DNA from: Linanthus parryae
Taxonomy: Eukaryota > Streptophyta > Magnoliopsida > Ericales > Polemoniaceae
Direction: 5' to 3'
Length of the DNA: 64,000 nucleotides
Assembly: GCA_023055425.1 (NCBI GenBank)
Contig: JALGPY010000002.1
Location: 123,578,088 to 123,642,087 of the forward strand
In this document: piece by piece, positions 26,448 to 42,100 of the stretch
Layout: the number at the start of each line of letters is the position of its first letter
Numbering within the stretch: position 1 is the first letter of the stretch
Made by a program: the position numbers and the translations under genes
Notes under the pieces: model-generated
Told to the model about the DNA's origin: nothing
Database searches by the model: none
What the model saw: only the letters and a program-made list of their open reading frames with translations

Positions 26448-29400
26448 TCAATTAAAGTCATCGAGCAACTCTAAAGTCAAAGGTTAATCTCAAATTTTTA
26501 ACGTTGCGGTGTCCACTAGCTTAAACCACTACTTTTGGTCAAAAAAAGTTATCGATTAACTCTAAAAATAAAAGGTTAATCTCAAATTTTTAACGTTGCG
26601 GTGTCCATTAGCTTAGACCACTACTTTTGGTAAAATGAAGCCATCGATTAAATCTAAAAATAAAAGTTTAATCTCAAAGTTTTACTTTTGCGGTGTCCAC
26701 TAGCTCAAACAACTACTTTTGGTCAAATAAAGTCATCGACCAACTCTATTGTCAAAGGTTAATCTCAATTTTTGTAACGTTGCGGTGTCCACTAGCTCAA
26801 ACCATTACTTTCGGTCAAATAAAGTCTTCGACCACTCTAAAGTCAAAGGTTAATCTCAAACTTTTAGCGTTGCGGTGTCAACTAGCTCAAACCACTAATT
26901 TTTGTCAAATAAAGTCATCAATCAATTCTAAAGTCAAAGGTTAATGTCAATTTTTTAACGTTGCGATGTCCACTAGTTCAAACCACTACTTTTGGTCAAA
27001 TAAAGTCATCGACCAACTCTAAAGTCAAAGGTTAATCTCAAATTTTTAACGTTGCGGTGTCCACTAGCTCAAACCACTACTTTTGGTCACATAAAGTCAT
27101 CGACCAACTCTAAAGTCAAAGGTTAATCTCAAATTTTTAGCGTTGCGGTGTCCACTACCTCTCACCACTGATTTTGGTCAAATAAAGTCATCAACCAATT
27201 CTAAAGTCAGTGGTTAATCTCAAATTTTTAACGTTGCGGTGTCCACTAGGTCAAACCACTACATTTGGTCAAATAAAACCATCAACCAACTCTAAAGTCA
27301 AAGATTAATCTCAAATTTTTAACATTGCAGTGTCCACTAGCTCAAACCACTACTTTTGGTCAATTAAAGTCATCGACCAACTCTAAAGTCAAAGGTTAAT
27401 CTCAAATTTTTAACGTTGCGGTGTACACTAGTTTAAACCACTATTTTTTGTAAAATGAAGTCATCGATTAACTATAAAAATAAAAGGTTAATCTCAAATT
27501 TTTACTGTTGCGGTGTCCATTAGCTCAAACAACTACTTTTGGTCAAATAAAGTCATCGACCAACTCTAAAGTCAAAGGTTAATCTCAAATTTTTAGCGTT
27601 GCGGTGTCCACTAGCTCAAACCACTATGTTTGGTCAAATAAAGTCATCAACCAACTCTAAAGTCAAAGGTTAATCTCAAATTTTTAACGTTGCGGTGTCC
27701 ACTAGGTCAAACCACTACTTTTGGTCAAATAAAGTCATCGCCCAATTCTAAAGTCAAAGGATAATCTCAAATTTTAAACGTTGAGGTGTCCACTAGCTTA
27801 AACCACTACTTTTGGTCAAATAAAGTTACCGATTAACTCTAAAAATAAAAGGTTAATCTCAAATTTTTAACGTTGCGGTATCCACTAGCTTAAACCACTA
27901 GTTTTGGTAAAATGAAGTCATCGATTAACTCTAAAAATAAAAGGTTAATCTCAAATTTTTACTGTTGCGGTGTCCACTAGCTCAAACAACTACTTTTGGT
28001 CAAATAAAGTCATTGACCAACTCTGAAGTCAAAGGTTAATCTCAATTTTTGTAACATGGTGGGGTCCATTAACTCAAACCACTACTTTTGGTCAAATAAA
28101 GTCATCGACCAACTCTAAAGTCAAAGGTTAATCTCAAATTTTTAACGTTGTGGTGTTCACTAGCTCAAACCACTGATTTTCGTCAAATAAAGTCATCAAC
28201 CAATTCTAAAGTAAAAGGTTAATCTCAAATTTTTAACGTTGCGTTGTCCTGTAGGTCAAACCACTACATTTGGTCAAATAAAATAATTGACCAACTCTAA
28301 AGTCAAAGGTTAATCTCAAATTTTTAACGTTGCGGTGTCCACTAGGTCAAACCACTACTTTTGGTCAAATAAAATCATCGACCAACTCTACAGTCAAAGG
28401 TTAAACTCAATTTTGTAACGTTGCGTCCACTAGTTCAAACCATTACTTTTGGTCAAATAAAGTCATCGACCAACTCTAAAGTCAAAGGTTAATCTCAAAC
28501 TTTTAACGTTGCGGTGTCCACTAGCTCAAACCACTACTTTTGGTAACATAAAGTCATCGACCAAATCTAAAGTCAAAGGTTAATCTCAAATTTTTAGCGT
28601 TGCGGTGTCCACTAGCTCCAACCACTGATTTTGGTCAAATAAAGTCATCAACCAATTCTAAAGTCAATGGTTAATCTCAAATTTTTAACGTTGCGGTGTC
28701 CACTAGGTCAAACCACTACTTTTGGTCAAATAAAACCATCAACAAACTCTAAAGTCAAAGGTTAATCTCAATTTTTTAACATTGCGGTGTCCACTAGCTC
28801 AAACCACTACTTTTGGTCAATTAAAGTCATCGACCAACTCTAAAGTCAAAGGTCAATCTCAAATTTTTAACGTTGCGGTGTCCACTAGCTTAGACCACTA
28901 CTTTTGGTCAAAAAAAGGTATTGATTAACTCTAAAAATGAAAGGTTAATCTCAAAATTTTAACGTTGCGGTATCCATTAGCATAGACCACTACTTTTGGT
29001 AAAATGAAGCCATCGATTAAATCTAAAAATAAAAGTTTAATCTCAAGTTTTTACATTTTCGGTGTCCACTAGCTCAAACAACTACTTTTGGTCAAATAAA
29101 GTCATCGACCAACTCTATAGTCATAGGTTAATCTTAAATTTTGTAACGTTGCGGTGTCCACTGGCTCAAACCATTACTTTTGGTCAAATAAAGTCATCGA
29201 CCACTCTAAAGTCAAAGGTTAATCTCAAACTTTTAGCGTTGCGGTGTCAACTAGCTCAAACCACTAATTTTGGTCAAATAAAGTCATCAATCAATTCTAA
29301 AGTCAAAGGTTAATCTCAAATTTTTAACGTTGCGGTGTCCACTAGGTCAAACCAGTACTTTTGGTCAAATAAAATCTTCGACCAACTCTAAAGTCAAAGG

Positions 29401-32400
29401 TTAATCTGAATTTTGTAACGTTGCGATGTCCACTAGTTCAAACCACTACTTTTGGTCAAATAAAGTCATCGACCAACTCTAAAGTCAAAGGTTAATCTCA
29501 AATTTTTAACGTTGCGGTGTCCACTAGGTCAAACCACTACTTTTGGTCAAATAAAACCATCAACAAACTCTAAAGTCAAAGGTTAATCTCAATTTTTTAA
29601 CATTGCGGTGTCCACTAGCTCAAACCACTACTTTTGGTCAATTAAAGTCATCGACCAACTCTAAAGTTAAAGGTCAATCTCAAATTTTTAACGTTGCGGT
29701 GTCCACTAGCTTAAACCACTACTTTTGGTCAAAAAAAAGTTATTGATTAACTCTAAAAATGAAAGGTTAATCTCAAAATTTTAACGTTGCGGTATCCATT
29801 AGCATAGACAACTACTTTTGGTAAAATGAAGCCATCGATTAAATCTAAAAATAGAAGTTTAATCTCAAGTTTTTACTTTTTCGGTGTCCACTAGCTCAAA
29901 CAACTACTTTTGGTCAAATAAAGTCATCGACCAACTCTATAGTCAAAGGTTAATCTTAAATTTTGTAACGTTGCGGTGTCCGCTAGCTCAAACCATTACT
30001 TTTGGTCAAATAAAGTCATCGACCACTCTAAAGTCAAAGGTTAATCTCAAACTTTTAGCGTTGCGGTGTCAACTAGCTCAAACCACTAATTTTGGTCAAA
30101 TAAAGTCATCAATCAATTCTAAATTCAAAGGTTAATCTCAAATTTTTAACGTTGCGGTGTCCACTAGGTCAAACCAGTACTTTTGGTCAAATAAAATCTT
30201 CGACCAACTCTAAAGTCAAAGGTTAATCTGAATTTTGTAACGTTGCGATGTCCACTTGTTCAAACCACTACTTTTGGTCAAATAAAGTCATCGACCAACT
30301 CTAAAGTCAAAGGTTAATCTCAAATTTTTAACGTTGCGGTGTCCACTAGCTCAAACCACTACTTTTGGTCAAATAAAGTCATCGACCAACTCTAAAGTCA
30401 AAGGTTAATCTCAAATTTTTAGCGTTGCGGTGTCCACTAGCTCAAACCACTATGTTTGGTCAAATAAAGTCATCAACCAATTCTAAAGTCAAAGGTTAAT
30501 CTCAAATTTTTAACGTTGCGGTGTCCACTAGGTCAAACCACTACTTTTGGTCAAATAAAGTCATCGCCCAATTCTAAAGTCAAAGGTTAATCTCAAATTT
30601 TAAACGTTGAGGTGTCCACTAGCTTAAACCACTACTTTTGGTCAAATAAAGTTACCGATTAACTCTAAAAATAAAAGGTTAATCTCAAATTTTTAACGTT
30701 GCGGTATCCACTAGCTTAAACCACTAGTTTTGGTAAAATGAAGTCATCGATTAACTCTAAAAATAAAAGGTTAATCTCAAATTTTTACTGTTGCGGTGTC
30801 CACTAGCTCAAACAACTACTTTTGGTCAAATAAAGTCATTGACCAACTCTGAAGTCAAAGGTTAATCTCAATTTTTGTAACATGGCGGGGTCCATTAACT
30901 CAAACCACTACTTTTGGTCAAATAAAGTCATCGACCAACTCTAAAGTCAAAGGTTAATCTCAAATTTTTAACGTTGTGGTGTTCACTAGCTCAAACCACT
31001 GATTTTCGTCAAATAAAGTCATCAACCAATTCTAAAGTAAAAGGTTAATCTCAAATTTTTAACGTTGCGTTGTCCTGTAGGTCAAACCACTACATTTGGT
31101 CAAATAACATAATTGACCAACTCTAAAGTCAAAGGTTAATCTCAAATTTTTAACGTTGCGGTGTCCACTAGGTCAAACCACTACTTTTGGTCAAATAAAA
31201 TCATCGACCAACTCTACAGTCAAAGGTTAAACTCAATTATTTAACGTTGCGTCCACTAGTTCAAACCACTACTTTTGGTCAAATAAAATCATCGACCAAT
31301 TCTAAAGTCAAAGGTTAATCTCAAATTTTTAACATTGCGGTGTCCACTAGCTCAAACCACTACTTTTGGTCAATTAAAGTCATCGAGCAACTCTAAAGTC
31401 AAAGGTTAATCTCAAATTTTTAACGTTGCGGTGTCCACTAGCTTAAAGCACTACTTTTGGTCAAAAAAAGTTATCGATTAACTCTAAAAATAAAAGGTTA
31501 ATCTCAAATTTTTAACGTTGCGGTGTCCATTAGCTTAGACCACTACTTTTGGTAAAATGAAGCCATCGATTAAATCTAAAAATAAAAGTTTAATCTCAAA
31601 GTTTTACTTTTGCGGTGTCCACTAGCTCAAACAACTACTTTTGGTCAAATAAAGTCATCGACCAACTCTATTGTCAAAGGTTAATCTCAATTTTTGTAAC
31701 GTTGCGGTGTCCACTAGCTCAAACCATTACTTTCGGTCAAATAAAGTCTTCGACCACTCTAAAGTCAAAGGTTAATCTCAAACTTTTAGCGTTGCGGTGT
31801 CAACTAGCTCAAACCACTAATTTTTGTCAAATAAAGTCATCAATCAATTCTAAAGTCAAAGGTTAATGTCAATTTTTTAACGTTGCGATGTCCACTAGTT
31901 CAAACCACTACTTTTGGTCAAATAAAGTCATCGACCAACTCTAAAGTCAAAGGTTAATCTCAAATTTTTAACGTTGCGGTGTCCACTAGCTCAAACCACT
32001 ACTTTTGGTCACATAAAGTCATCGACCAACTCTAAAGTCAAAGGTTAATCTCAAATTTTTAGCGTTGCGGTGTCCACTACCTCTCACCACTGATTTTGGT
32101 CAAATAAAGTCATCAACCAATTCTAAAGTCAGTGGTTAATCTCAAATTTTTAACGTTGCGGTGTCCACTAGGTCAAACCACTACATTTGGTCAAATAAAA
32201 CCATCAACCAACTCTAAAGTCAAAGGTTAATCTCAAATTTTTAACATTGCATTGTCCACTAGCTCAAACCACTACTTTTGGTCAATTAAAGTCATCGACC
32301 AACTCTAAAGTCAAAGGTTAATCTCAAATTTTTAACGTTGCGGTGTACACTAGTTTAAACCACTATTTTTGGTAAAATGAAGTCATCGATTAACTATAAA

Positions 32401-35400
32401 AATAAAAGGTTAATCTCAAATTTTTACTGTTGCGGTGTCCATTAGCTCAAACAACTACTTTTGGTCAAATAAAGTCATCGACCAACTCTAAAGTCAAAGG
32501 TTAATCTCAAATTTTTAGCGTTGCGGTGTCCACTAGCTCAAACCACTATGTTTGGTCAAATAAAGTCATCAACCAATTCTAATGTCAAAGGTTAATCTCA
32601 AATTTTTAACGTTGCGGTGTCCACTAGGTCAAACCACTACTTTTGGTCAAATAAAGTCATCGCCCAATTCTAAAGTCAAAGGTTAATCTCAAATTTTAAA
32701 CGTTGAGGTGTCCACTAGCTTAAACCACTACTTTTGGTCAAATAAAGTTACCGATTAACTCTAAAAATAAAAGGTTAATCTCAAATTTTTAACGTTGCGG
32801 TATCCACTAGCTTAAACCACTAGTTTTGGTAAAATGAAGTCATCGATTAACTCTAAAAATAAAAGGTTAATCTCAAATTTTTACTGTTGCGGTGTCCACT
32901 AGCTCAAACAACTACTTTTGGTCAAATAAAGTCATTGACCAACTCTGAAGTCAAAGGTTAATCTCAATTTTTGTAACATGGCGGGGTCCATTAACTCAAA
33001 CCACTACTTTTGGTCAAATAAAGTCATCGACCAACTCTAAAGTCAAAGGTTAATCTCAAATTTTTAACGTTGTGGTGTTCACTAGCTCAAACCACTGATT
33101 TTCGTCAAATAAAGTCATCAACCAATTCTAAAGTAAAAGGTTAATCTCAAATTTTTAACGTTCCGTTGTCCTGTAGGTCAAACCACTACATTTGGTCAAA
33201 TGAAATAATTGACCAACTCTAAAGTCAAAGGTTAATCTCAAATTTTTAACGTTGCGGTGTCCACTAGGTCAAACCACTACTTTTGGTCAAATAAAATCAT
33301 CGACCAACTCTACAGTCAAAGGTTAAACTCAATTTTGTAACGTTGCGTCCACTAGTTTAAACCATTACTTTTGGTCAAATAAAGTCATCGACCAACTCTA
33401 AAGTCAAAGGTTAATCTCAAACTTTTAACGTTGCGGTGTCCACTAGCTCAAACCACTACTTTTGGTAACATAAAGTCATCGACCAAATCTAAAGTCAAAG
33501 GTTAATCTCAAATTTTTAGCGTTGCGGTGTCCACAAGCTCCAACCACTGATTTTGGTCAAATAAAGTCATCAACCAATTCTAAAGTCAATGGTTAATCTC
33601 AAATTTTTAACGTTGCGGTGTCCACTAGGTCAAACCACTACTTTTGGTCAAATAAAACCATCAACAAACTCTAAAGTCAAAGGTTAATCTCAATTTTTTA
33701 ACATTGCGGTGTCCACTAGCTCAAACCACTACTTTTGGTCAATTAAAGTCATCGACCAACTCGAAAGTCAAAGGTCAATCTCAAATTTTTAACGTTGCGG
33801 TGTCCACTAGCTTAAACCACTACTTTTGGTCAAAAAAAAGTTATTGATTAACTCTAAAAATGAAAGGTTAATCTCAAAATTTTAACGTTGCGGTATCCAT
33901 TAGCATAGACCACTACTTTTGGTAAAATGAAGCCATCGATTAAATCTAAAAATAAAAGTTTAATCTCAAGTTTTTACTTTTTCGGTGTCCACTAGCTCAA
34001 ACAACTACTTTTGGTCAAATAAAGTCATCGACCAACTCTATAGTCAAAGGTTAATCTTAAATTTTGTAACGTTGCGGTGTCCACTAGCTCAAACCATTAC
34101 TTTTGGTCAAATAAAGTCATCGACCACTCTAAAGTCAAAGGTTAATCTCAAACTTTTAGCGTTGCGGTGTCAACTAGCTCAAACCACTAATTTTGGTCAA
34201 ATAAAGTCATCAATCAATTCTAAAGTCAAAGGTTAATCTCAAATTTTTAACGTTGCGGTGTCCACTAGGTCAAACCAGTACTTTTGGTCAAATAAAATCT
34301 TCGACCAACTCTGAAGTCAAAGGTTAATCTGAATTTTGTAACGTTGCGATGTCCACTAGTTCAAACCACTACTTTTGGTCAAATAAAGTCATCGACCAAC
34401 TCTAAAGTCAAAGGTTAATCTCAAATTTTTAACGTTGCGGTGTCCACTAGGTCAAACCACTACTTTTGGTCAAATAAAACCATCAACAAACTCTAAAGTC
34501 AAAGGTTAATCTCAATTTTTTAACATTGCGGTGTCCACTAGCTCAAACCACTACTTTTGGTCAATTAAAGTCATCGACCAACTCTAAAGTCAAAGGTCAA
34601 TCTCAAATTTTTAACGTTGCGGTGTCCACTAGCTTAAACCACTACTTTTGGTCAAAAAAAAGTTATTGATTAACTCTAAAAATGAAAGGTTAATCTCAAA
34701 ATTTTAACGTTGCGGTATCCATTAGCATAGACCACTACTTTTGGTAAAATGAAGCCATCGATTAAATCTAAAAATAAAAGTTTAATCTCAAGTTTTTACT
34801 TTTTCGGTGTCCACTAGCTCAAACAACTACTTTTGGTCAAATAAAGTCATCGACCAACTCTATAGTCAAAGGTTAATCTTAAATTTTGTAACGTTGCGGT
34901 GTCACTAGCTCAAACCATTACTTTTGGTCAAATAAAGTCATCGACCACTCTAAAGTCAAAGGTTAATCTCAAACTTTTAGCGTTGCGGTGTCAATTAGCT
35001 CAAACCACTAATTTTGGTCAAATAAAGTCATCAATCAATTCTAAATTCAAAGGTTAATCTCAAATTTTTAACGTTGCGGTGTCCACTAGGTCAAACCAGT
35101 ACTTTTGGTCAAATAAAATCTTCGACCAACTCTAAAGTCAAAGGTTAATCTGAATTTTGTAACGTTGCGATGTCCACTAGTTCAAACCACTACTTTTGGT
35201 CAAATAAAGTCATCGACCAACTCTAAAGTCAAAGGTTAATCTCAAATTTTTAACGTTGCGGTGTCCACTAGCTCAAACCACTACTTTTGGTCAAATAAAG
35301 TCATCGACCAACTCTAAAGTCAAAGGTTAATCTCAAATTTTTAGCGTTGCGGTGTCCACTAGCTCAAACCACTATGTTTGGTCAAATAAAGTCATCAACC

Positions 35401-36170
35401 AATTCTAAAGTCAAAGGTTAATCTCAAATTTTTAACGTTGCGGTGTCCACTAGGTCAAACCACTACTTTTGGTCAAATAAAGTCATCGCCCAATTCTAAA
35501 GTCAAAGGTTAATCTCAAATTTTAAACGTTGAGGTGTCCACTAGCTTAAACCACTACTTTTGGTCAAATAAATTTACCGATTAACTCTAAAAATAAAAGG
35601 TTAATCTCAAATTTTTAACGTTGCGGTATCCACTAGCTTAAACCACTAGTTTTGGTAAAATGAAGTCATCGATTAACTCTAAAAATAAAAGGTTAATCTC
35701 AAATTTTTACTGTTGCGGTGTCCACTAGCTCAAACAACTACTTTTGGTCAAATAAAGTCATTGACCAACTCTGAAGTCAATGGTTAATCTCAATTTTTGT
35801 AACATGGCGGGGTCCATTAACTCAAACCACTACTTTTGGTCAAATAAAGTCATCGACCAACTCTAAAGTCAAAGGTTAATCTCAAATTTTTAACGTTGTG
35901 GTGTTCACTAGCTCAAACCACTGATTTTCGTCAAATAAAGTCATCAACCAATTCTAAAGTAAAAGGTTAATCTCAAATTTTTAACGTTGCGTTGTCCTGT
36001 AGGTCAAACCACTACATTTGGTCAAATAAAATAATTGACCAACTCTAAAGTAAAAGGTTAATCTCATATTTTTAACGTTGCGGTGTCCACTAGGTCAAAC
36101 CACTACTTTTGGTCAAATAAAATCATCGACCAACTCTACAGTCAAAGGTTAAACTCAATTTTGTAACGTT
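26448..36170 (+). repeat. Tandem duplication of a ~4,922-bp (54-monomer) satellite block
   Basis: Corresponding landmarks are 4,922-4,923 bp apart: the frame start at 26,693 and 31,615, 29,062 and 33,985, 29,884 and 34,807, and the marker monomers 28,155/33,077 and 30,981/35,903. 4,922 is close to 54 monomers. Inside each block is a shorter internal duplication of 822-823 bp (29,062 to 29,884; 33,985 to 34,807), about nine monomers. Block 1 is about 26,448-31,369 and block 2 about 31,370-36,170; edges are approximate because flanking monomers are alike. Confidence 0.85.
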
Positions 36171-39100
36171 GCGTCCACTAGTTCAAACCATTACTTTTGG
36201 TCAAATAAAATCATCGACCAACTCTAAAGTCAAAGGTTAATCTCAAACTTTTAACGTTGCGGTGTCCACTAGCTCAAACCACTACTTTTGGTCACATAAA
36301 GTCATCGACCAAATCTAAAGTCAAAGGTTAATCTCAAATTTTTAGCGTTGCGGTGTCCACTCGCTCCAACCACTGATTTTGGTCAAATAAAGTCATCAAC
36401 CAATTCTAAAGTCAATGGTTAATCTCAAATTTTTAACGTTGCGGTGTCCACTAGGTCAAACCACTACTTTTGGTCAAATAAAACCATCAACAAACTCTAA
36501 AGTCAAAGGTTAATCTCAATTTTTTAACATTGCGGTGTCCACTAGCTCAAACCACTACTTTTGGTCAATTAAAGTCATCGACCAACTCTAAAGTCAAAGG
36601 TCAATCTCAAATTTTTAACGTTGCGGTGTCCACTAGCTTAAACCACTACTTTTGGTCAAAAATAAGTTATTGATTAACTCTAAAAATGAAAGGTTAATCT
36701 TAAAATTTTAACGTTGCGGTATCCATTAGCATAGACCACTACTTTTGGTAAAATGAAGCCATCGATTAAATCTAAAAATTAAAGTTTAATCTCAAGTTTT
36801 TACTTTTTCGGTGTCCACTAGCTCAAACAACTACTTTTGGTCAAATAAAGTCATCGACCAACTCTATAGTCAAAGGTTAATCTTAAATTTTGTAACGTTG
36901 CGGTGTCCACTAGCTCAAACCATTACTTTTGGTCAAATAAAGTCATCGACCACTCTAAAGTCAAAGGTTAATCTCATACTTTTAGCGTTGCGGTGTCAAC
37001 TAGCTCAAACCACTAATTTTGGTCAAATAAAGTCATCAATCAATTCTAAAGTCAAAGGTTAATCTCAAATTTTTAACGTTGCGGTGTCCACTAGGTCAAA
37101 CCAGTACTTTTGGTCAAATAAAATCTTCGACCAACTCTAAAGTCAAAGGTTAATCTGAATTTTGTAACGTTGCGATGTCCACTAGTTCAAACCACTACTT
37201 TTGGTCAAATAAAGTCATCGACCAACTCTAAAGTCAAAGGTTAATCTCAAATTTTTAACGTTGCGGTGTCCACTAGCTCAAACCACTACTTTTGGTCACA
37301 TAAAGTCATCGACCAACTCTAAAGTCAAAGGTTAATCTCAAATTTTTAGCGTTGCGGTGTCCACTACCTCCAACCACTGCTTTTGGTCAAATAAAGTCAT
37401 CAACCAATTCTAAAGTCAATGGTTAATCTCAAATTTTTAACGTTGCGGTGTCCACTAGGTCAAACCACTACATTTGGTCAAATAAAACCATCAACCAACT
37501 CTAAAGTCAAAGGTTAATCTCAAATTTTTAACATTGCGGTGTCCACTAGCTCAAACCACTACTTTTGGTCAATTAAAGTCATCGACCAACTCTAAAGTCA
37601 AAGGTTAATCTCAAATTTTTAACGTTGCGGTGTCCACTAGTCTAAACCACTACTTTTGGTAAAATGAAGTCATCGATTAACTCCAAAAATAAAAGGTTAA
37701 TCTAAATTTTTTAATGTTGCGGTGTCCATTAGCTCAAACAACTACTTTTGGTCAAATAAAGTCATCGACCAACTCTAAAGTCAAAGGTTAATCTCAAATT
37801 TTTAGCGTTGCGGTGTCCAGTAGCTCAAACCACTGATTTTTGTCAAATAAAGTCATCAACCAATTCTAAAGTCAAAGGTTAATCTCAAATTTTTAACGTT
37901 GCGGTGTCCACTAGGTCAAACCACTACTTTTGGTCAAATAAAGTCATCGACCAATTCTAAAGTCAAAGGTTAATCTCAAATTTTAAACGTTGAGGTGTCC
38001 ACTAGCTTAAACCACTACTTTTGGTCAAATAAAGTTACCGATTAACTCTAAAAATAAAAGGTTAATCTCAAATTTTTAACGTTGCGGTATCCACTAGCTT
38101 AAACCACTAGTTTTGGTAAAATGAAGTCATCGATTAACTCTAAAAATAAAAGGTTAATCTCAAATTTTTACTGTTGCGGTGTTCACTAGCTTAAACAACT
38201 ACTTTTGGTCAAATAAAGTCATCGGCCAACTCTGAAGTCAAAGGTTAATCTCAATTTTTGTAACATGGCGGGGTCCATTAACTCAAACCACTACTTTTGG
38301 TCAAATAAAGTCATCGACCAACTCTAAAGTCAAAGGTTAATCTCAAATTTTTAACGTTGTGGTGTTCACTAGCTCAAACCACTGATTTTCGTCAAATAAA
38401 GTCATCAACCAATTCTAAAGTAAAAGGTTAATCTCAAATTTTTAACGTTGCGTTGTCCTGTAGGTCAAACCACTACATTTGGTCAAATAAAATAATTGAC
38501 CAACTCTAAAGTCAAAGGTTAATCTCAAATTTTTAACGTTGCGGTGTCCACTAGGTCAAACCAAATCATCGACCAACTCTACAGTCAAAGGTTAAACTCA
38601 ATTTTGTAACGTTGCGTCCACTAGTTCAAACCATTACTTTTGGTCAAATAAAATCATCGACCAACTCTAAAGTCAAAGGTTAATCTCAAACTTTTAACGT
38701 TGCGGTGTCCACTAGCTCAAACCACTACTTTTGGTCACATAAAGTCATCGACCAAATCTAAAGTCAAAGGTTAATCTCAAATTTTTAGCGTTGCGGTGTC
38801 CACTAGCTCCAACCACTGATTTTGGTCAAATAAAGTCATCAACCAATTCTAAAGTCAATGGTTAATCTCAAATTTTTAACGTTGCGGTGTCCACTTGGTC
38901 AAACCACTACTTTTGGTCAAATAAAACCATCAACAAACTCTAAAGTCAAAGGTTAATCTCAAATTTTTAACATTGCGGTGTCCACTAGCTCAAACCACTA
39001 CTTTTGGTCAATTAAAGTCATCGACCAACTCTAAAGTCAAAGGTCAATCTCAAATTTTTAACGTTGCGGTGTCCACTAGCTTAAACCACTACTTTTGGTC

Positions 39101-42100
39101 AAAAAAAAGTTATTGATTAACTCTAAAAATGAAAGGTTAATCTCAAAATTTTAACGTTGCGGTATCCATTAGCATAGACCACTACTTTTGGTAAAATGAA
39201 GCCATCGATTAAATCTAAAAATAAAAGTTTAATCTCAAGTTTTTACTTTTTCGGTGTCCACTAGCTCAAACAACTAATTTTGGTCAAATAAAGTCATCGA
39301 CCAACTCTATAGTCAAAGGTTAATCTTAAATTTTGTAACGTTGCGGTGTCCACTAGCTCAAACCATTACTTTTGGTCAAATAAAGTCATCGACCACTCTA
39401 AAGTCAAAGGTTAATCTCAAACTTTTAGCGTTGCGGTGTCAACTAGCTCAAACCACTAATTTTGGTCAAATAAAGTCATCAATCAATTCTAAAGTCAAAG
39501 GTTAATCTCAAATTTTTAACGTTGCGGTGTCCACTAGGTCAAACCAGTACTTTTGGTCAAATAAAATCTTCGACCAACTCTAAAGTCAAAGGTTAATCTG
39601 AATTTTGTAACGTTGCGAAGTCCACTAGTTCAAACCACTACTTTTGGTCAAATAAAGTCATCGACCAACTCTAAAGTCAAAGGTTAATCTCAAATTTTTA
39701 ACGTTGCGGTGTCCACTAGCTCAAACCACTACTTTTGGTCACATAAAGTCATCGACCAACTCTAAAGTCAAAGGTTAATCTCAAATTTTTAGCGTTGCGG
39801 TGTCCACTACCTCCAACCACTGCTTTTGGTCAAATAAAGTCATCAACCAATTCTAAAGTCAATGGTTAATCTCAAATTTTTAACGTTGCGGTGTCCACCA
39901 GGTCAAACCACTACATTTGGTCAAATAAAACCATCAACCAACTCTAAAGTCAAAGGTTAATCTCAAATTTTTAACATTGCGGTGTCCACTAGCTCAAACC
40001 ACTACTTTTGGTCAATTAAAGTCATCGACCAACTCTAAAGTCAAAGGTTAATCTCAAATTTTTAACGTTGCGGTGTCCACTAGTCTAAACCACTACTTTT
40101 GGTAAAATGAAGTCATCGATTAACGCTAAAAATAAAAGGTTAATCTAAATTTTTTACTGTTGCGGTGTCCATTAGCTCAAACAACTACTTTTGGTCAAAT
40201 AAAGTCATCGACCAACTCTAAAGTCAAAGGTTAATCTCAAATTTTTAGCGTTGCGGTGTCCAGTAGCTCAAACCACTGATTTTTGTCAAATAAAGTCATC
40301 AACCAATTCTAAAGTCAAAGGTTAATCTCAAATTTTTAACGTTGCGGTGTCCACTAGGTCAAACCACTACTTTTGGTCAAATAAAGTCATCGACCAATTC
40401 TAAAGTCAAAGGTTAATCTCAAATTTTAAACGTTGAGGTGTCCACTAGCTTAAACCACTACTTTTGGTCAAATAAAGTTACCGATTAACTCTAAAAATAA
40501 AAGGTTAATCTCAAATTTTTAACGTTGCGGTATCCACTAGCTTAAACAACTAGTTTTGGTAAAATGAAGTCATCGATTAACTCTAAAAATAAAAGGTTAA
40601 TCTCAAATTTTTACTGTTGCGGTGTCCACTAGCTCAAACAACTACTTTTGGTCAAATAAAGTCATCGGCCAACTCTGAAGTCAAAGGTTAATCTCAATTT
40701 TTGTAACATGGCGGGGTCCATTAACTCAAACCACTACTTTTGGTCAAATAAAGTCATCGACCAACTCTAAAGTCAAAGGTTAATCTCAAATTTTTAACGT
40801 TGTGGTGTTCACTAGCTCAAACCACTGATTTTCGTCAAATAAAGTCATCAACCAATTCTAAAGTAAAAGGTTAATCTCAAATTTTTAACGTTGCGGTGTC
40901 CTTTAGGTCAAACCACTACATTTGGTCAAATAAAATAATCGACCAACTCTAAAGTCAAAGGTTAATCTCAAATTTTTAACGTTGCGGTGTCCACTAGGTC
41001 AAACCACTACTTTTGGTCAAATAAAATCATCGACCAACTCTAAAGTCAAAGGTTAAACTCAATTTTGTAACGTTGCGTCCACTAGTTCAAACCATTACTT
41101 TTGGTCAAATAAAGTCATCGACCAACTCTAAAGTCAAAGGTTAATCTCAAACTTTTGCGGTGTCCACTAGCTCAAACCACTACTTTTGGTCACATAAAGT
41201 CATCGACCAAATCTAAAGTCAAAGGTTAATCTCAAATTTTTAGCGCTGCGGTGTCCACTAGCTCCAACCACTGATTTTGGTCAAATAAAGTCATCAACCA
41301 ATTCTAAAGTCAATGGTTAATCTCAATTTTTTAACGTTGCGGTGTCCACTAGGTCAAACCACTACTTTTGGTCAAATAAAACCATCAACAAACTCTAAAG
41401 TCAAAGGTTAATCTCAATTTTTTAACATTGCGGTGTCCACTAGCTCAAACCACTACTTTTGGTCAATTAAAGTCATCGACCAACTCTAAAGTCAAAGGTC
41501 AATCTCAAATTTTTAACGTTGCGGTGTCCACTAGCTTAAACCACTACTTTTGGTCAAAAAAAAGTTATCGATTAACTCTAAAAATAAAAGGTTAATCTCA
41601 AATTTTTAACGTTGCGGTGTCCATTAGCGTAGACCACTACTTTTGGTAAAATGAAGCCATCGATAAAATCTAAAAATAAAAGTTTAATCTCAAGTTTTTA
41701 CTTTTGCGGTGTCCACTAGCTCAAACAACTACTTTTGGTCAAATAAAGTCATCGACCAACTCTATAGTCAAAGGTTAATCTTAAATTTTGTAACGTTGCG
41801 GTGTCCACTAGCTCAAACCATTACTTTTGGTCAAATAAAGTCATCGACCACTCTAAAGTCAAAGGTTAATCTCAAACTTTTAGCGTTGCGGTGTCAACTA
41901 GCTCAAGCCACTAATTTCGGTCAAATAAAGTCATCAATCAATTCTAAAGTCAAAGGTTAATCTCAAATTTTTAACGTTGCGGTGTCCACTACGTCAAACC
42001 AGTACTTTTGGTCAAATAAAATCTTCGACCAACTCTAAAGTCAAAGGTTAATCTGAATTTTGTAACTGTTGCGGTGTCCATTAGCTCAAACAACTACTTT

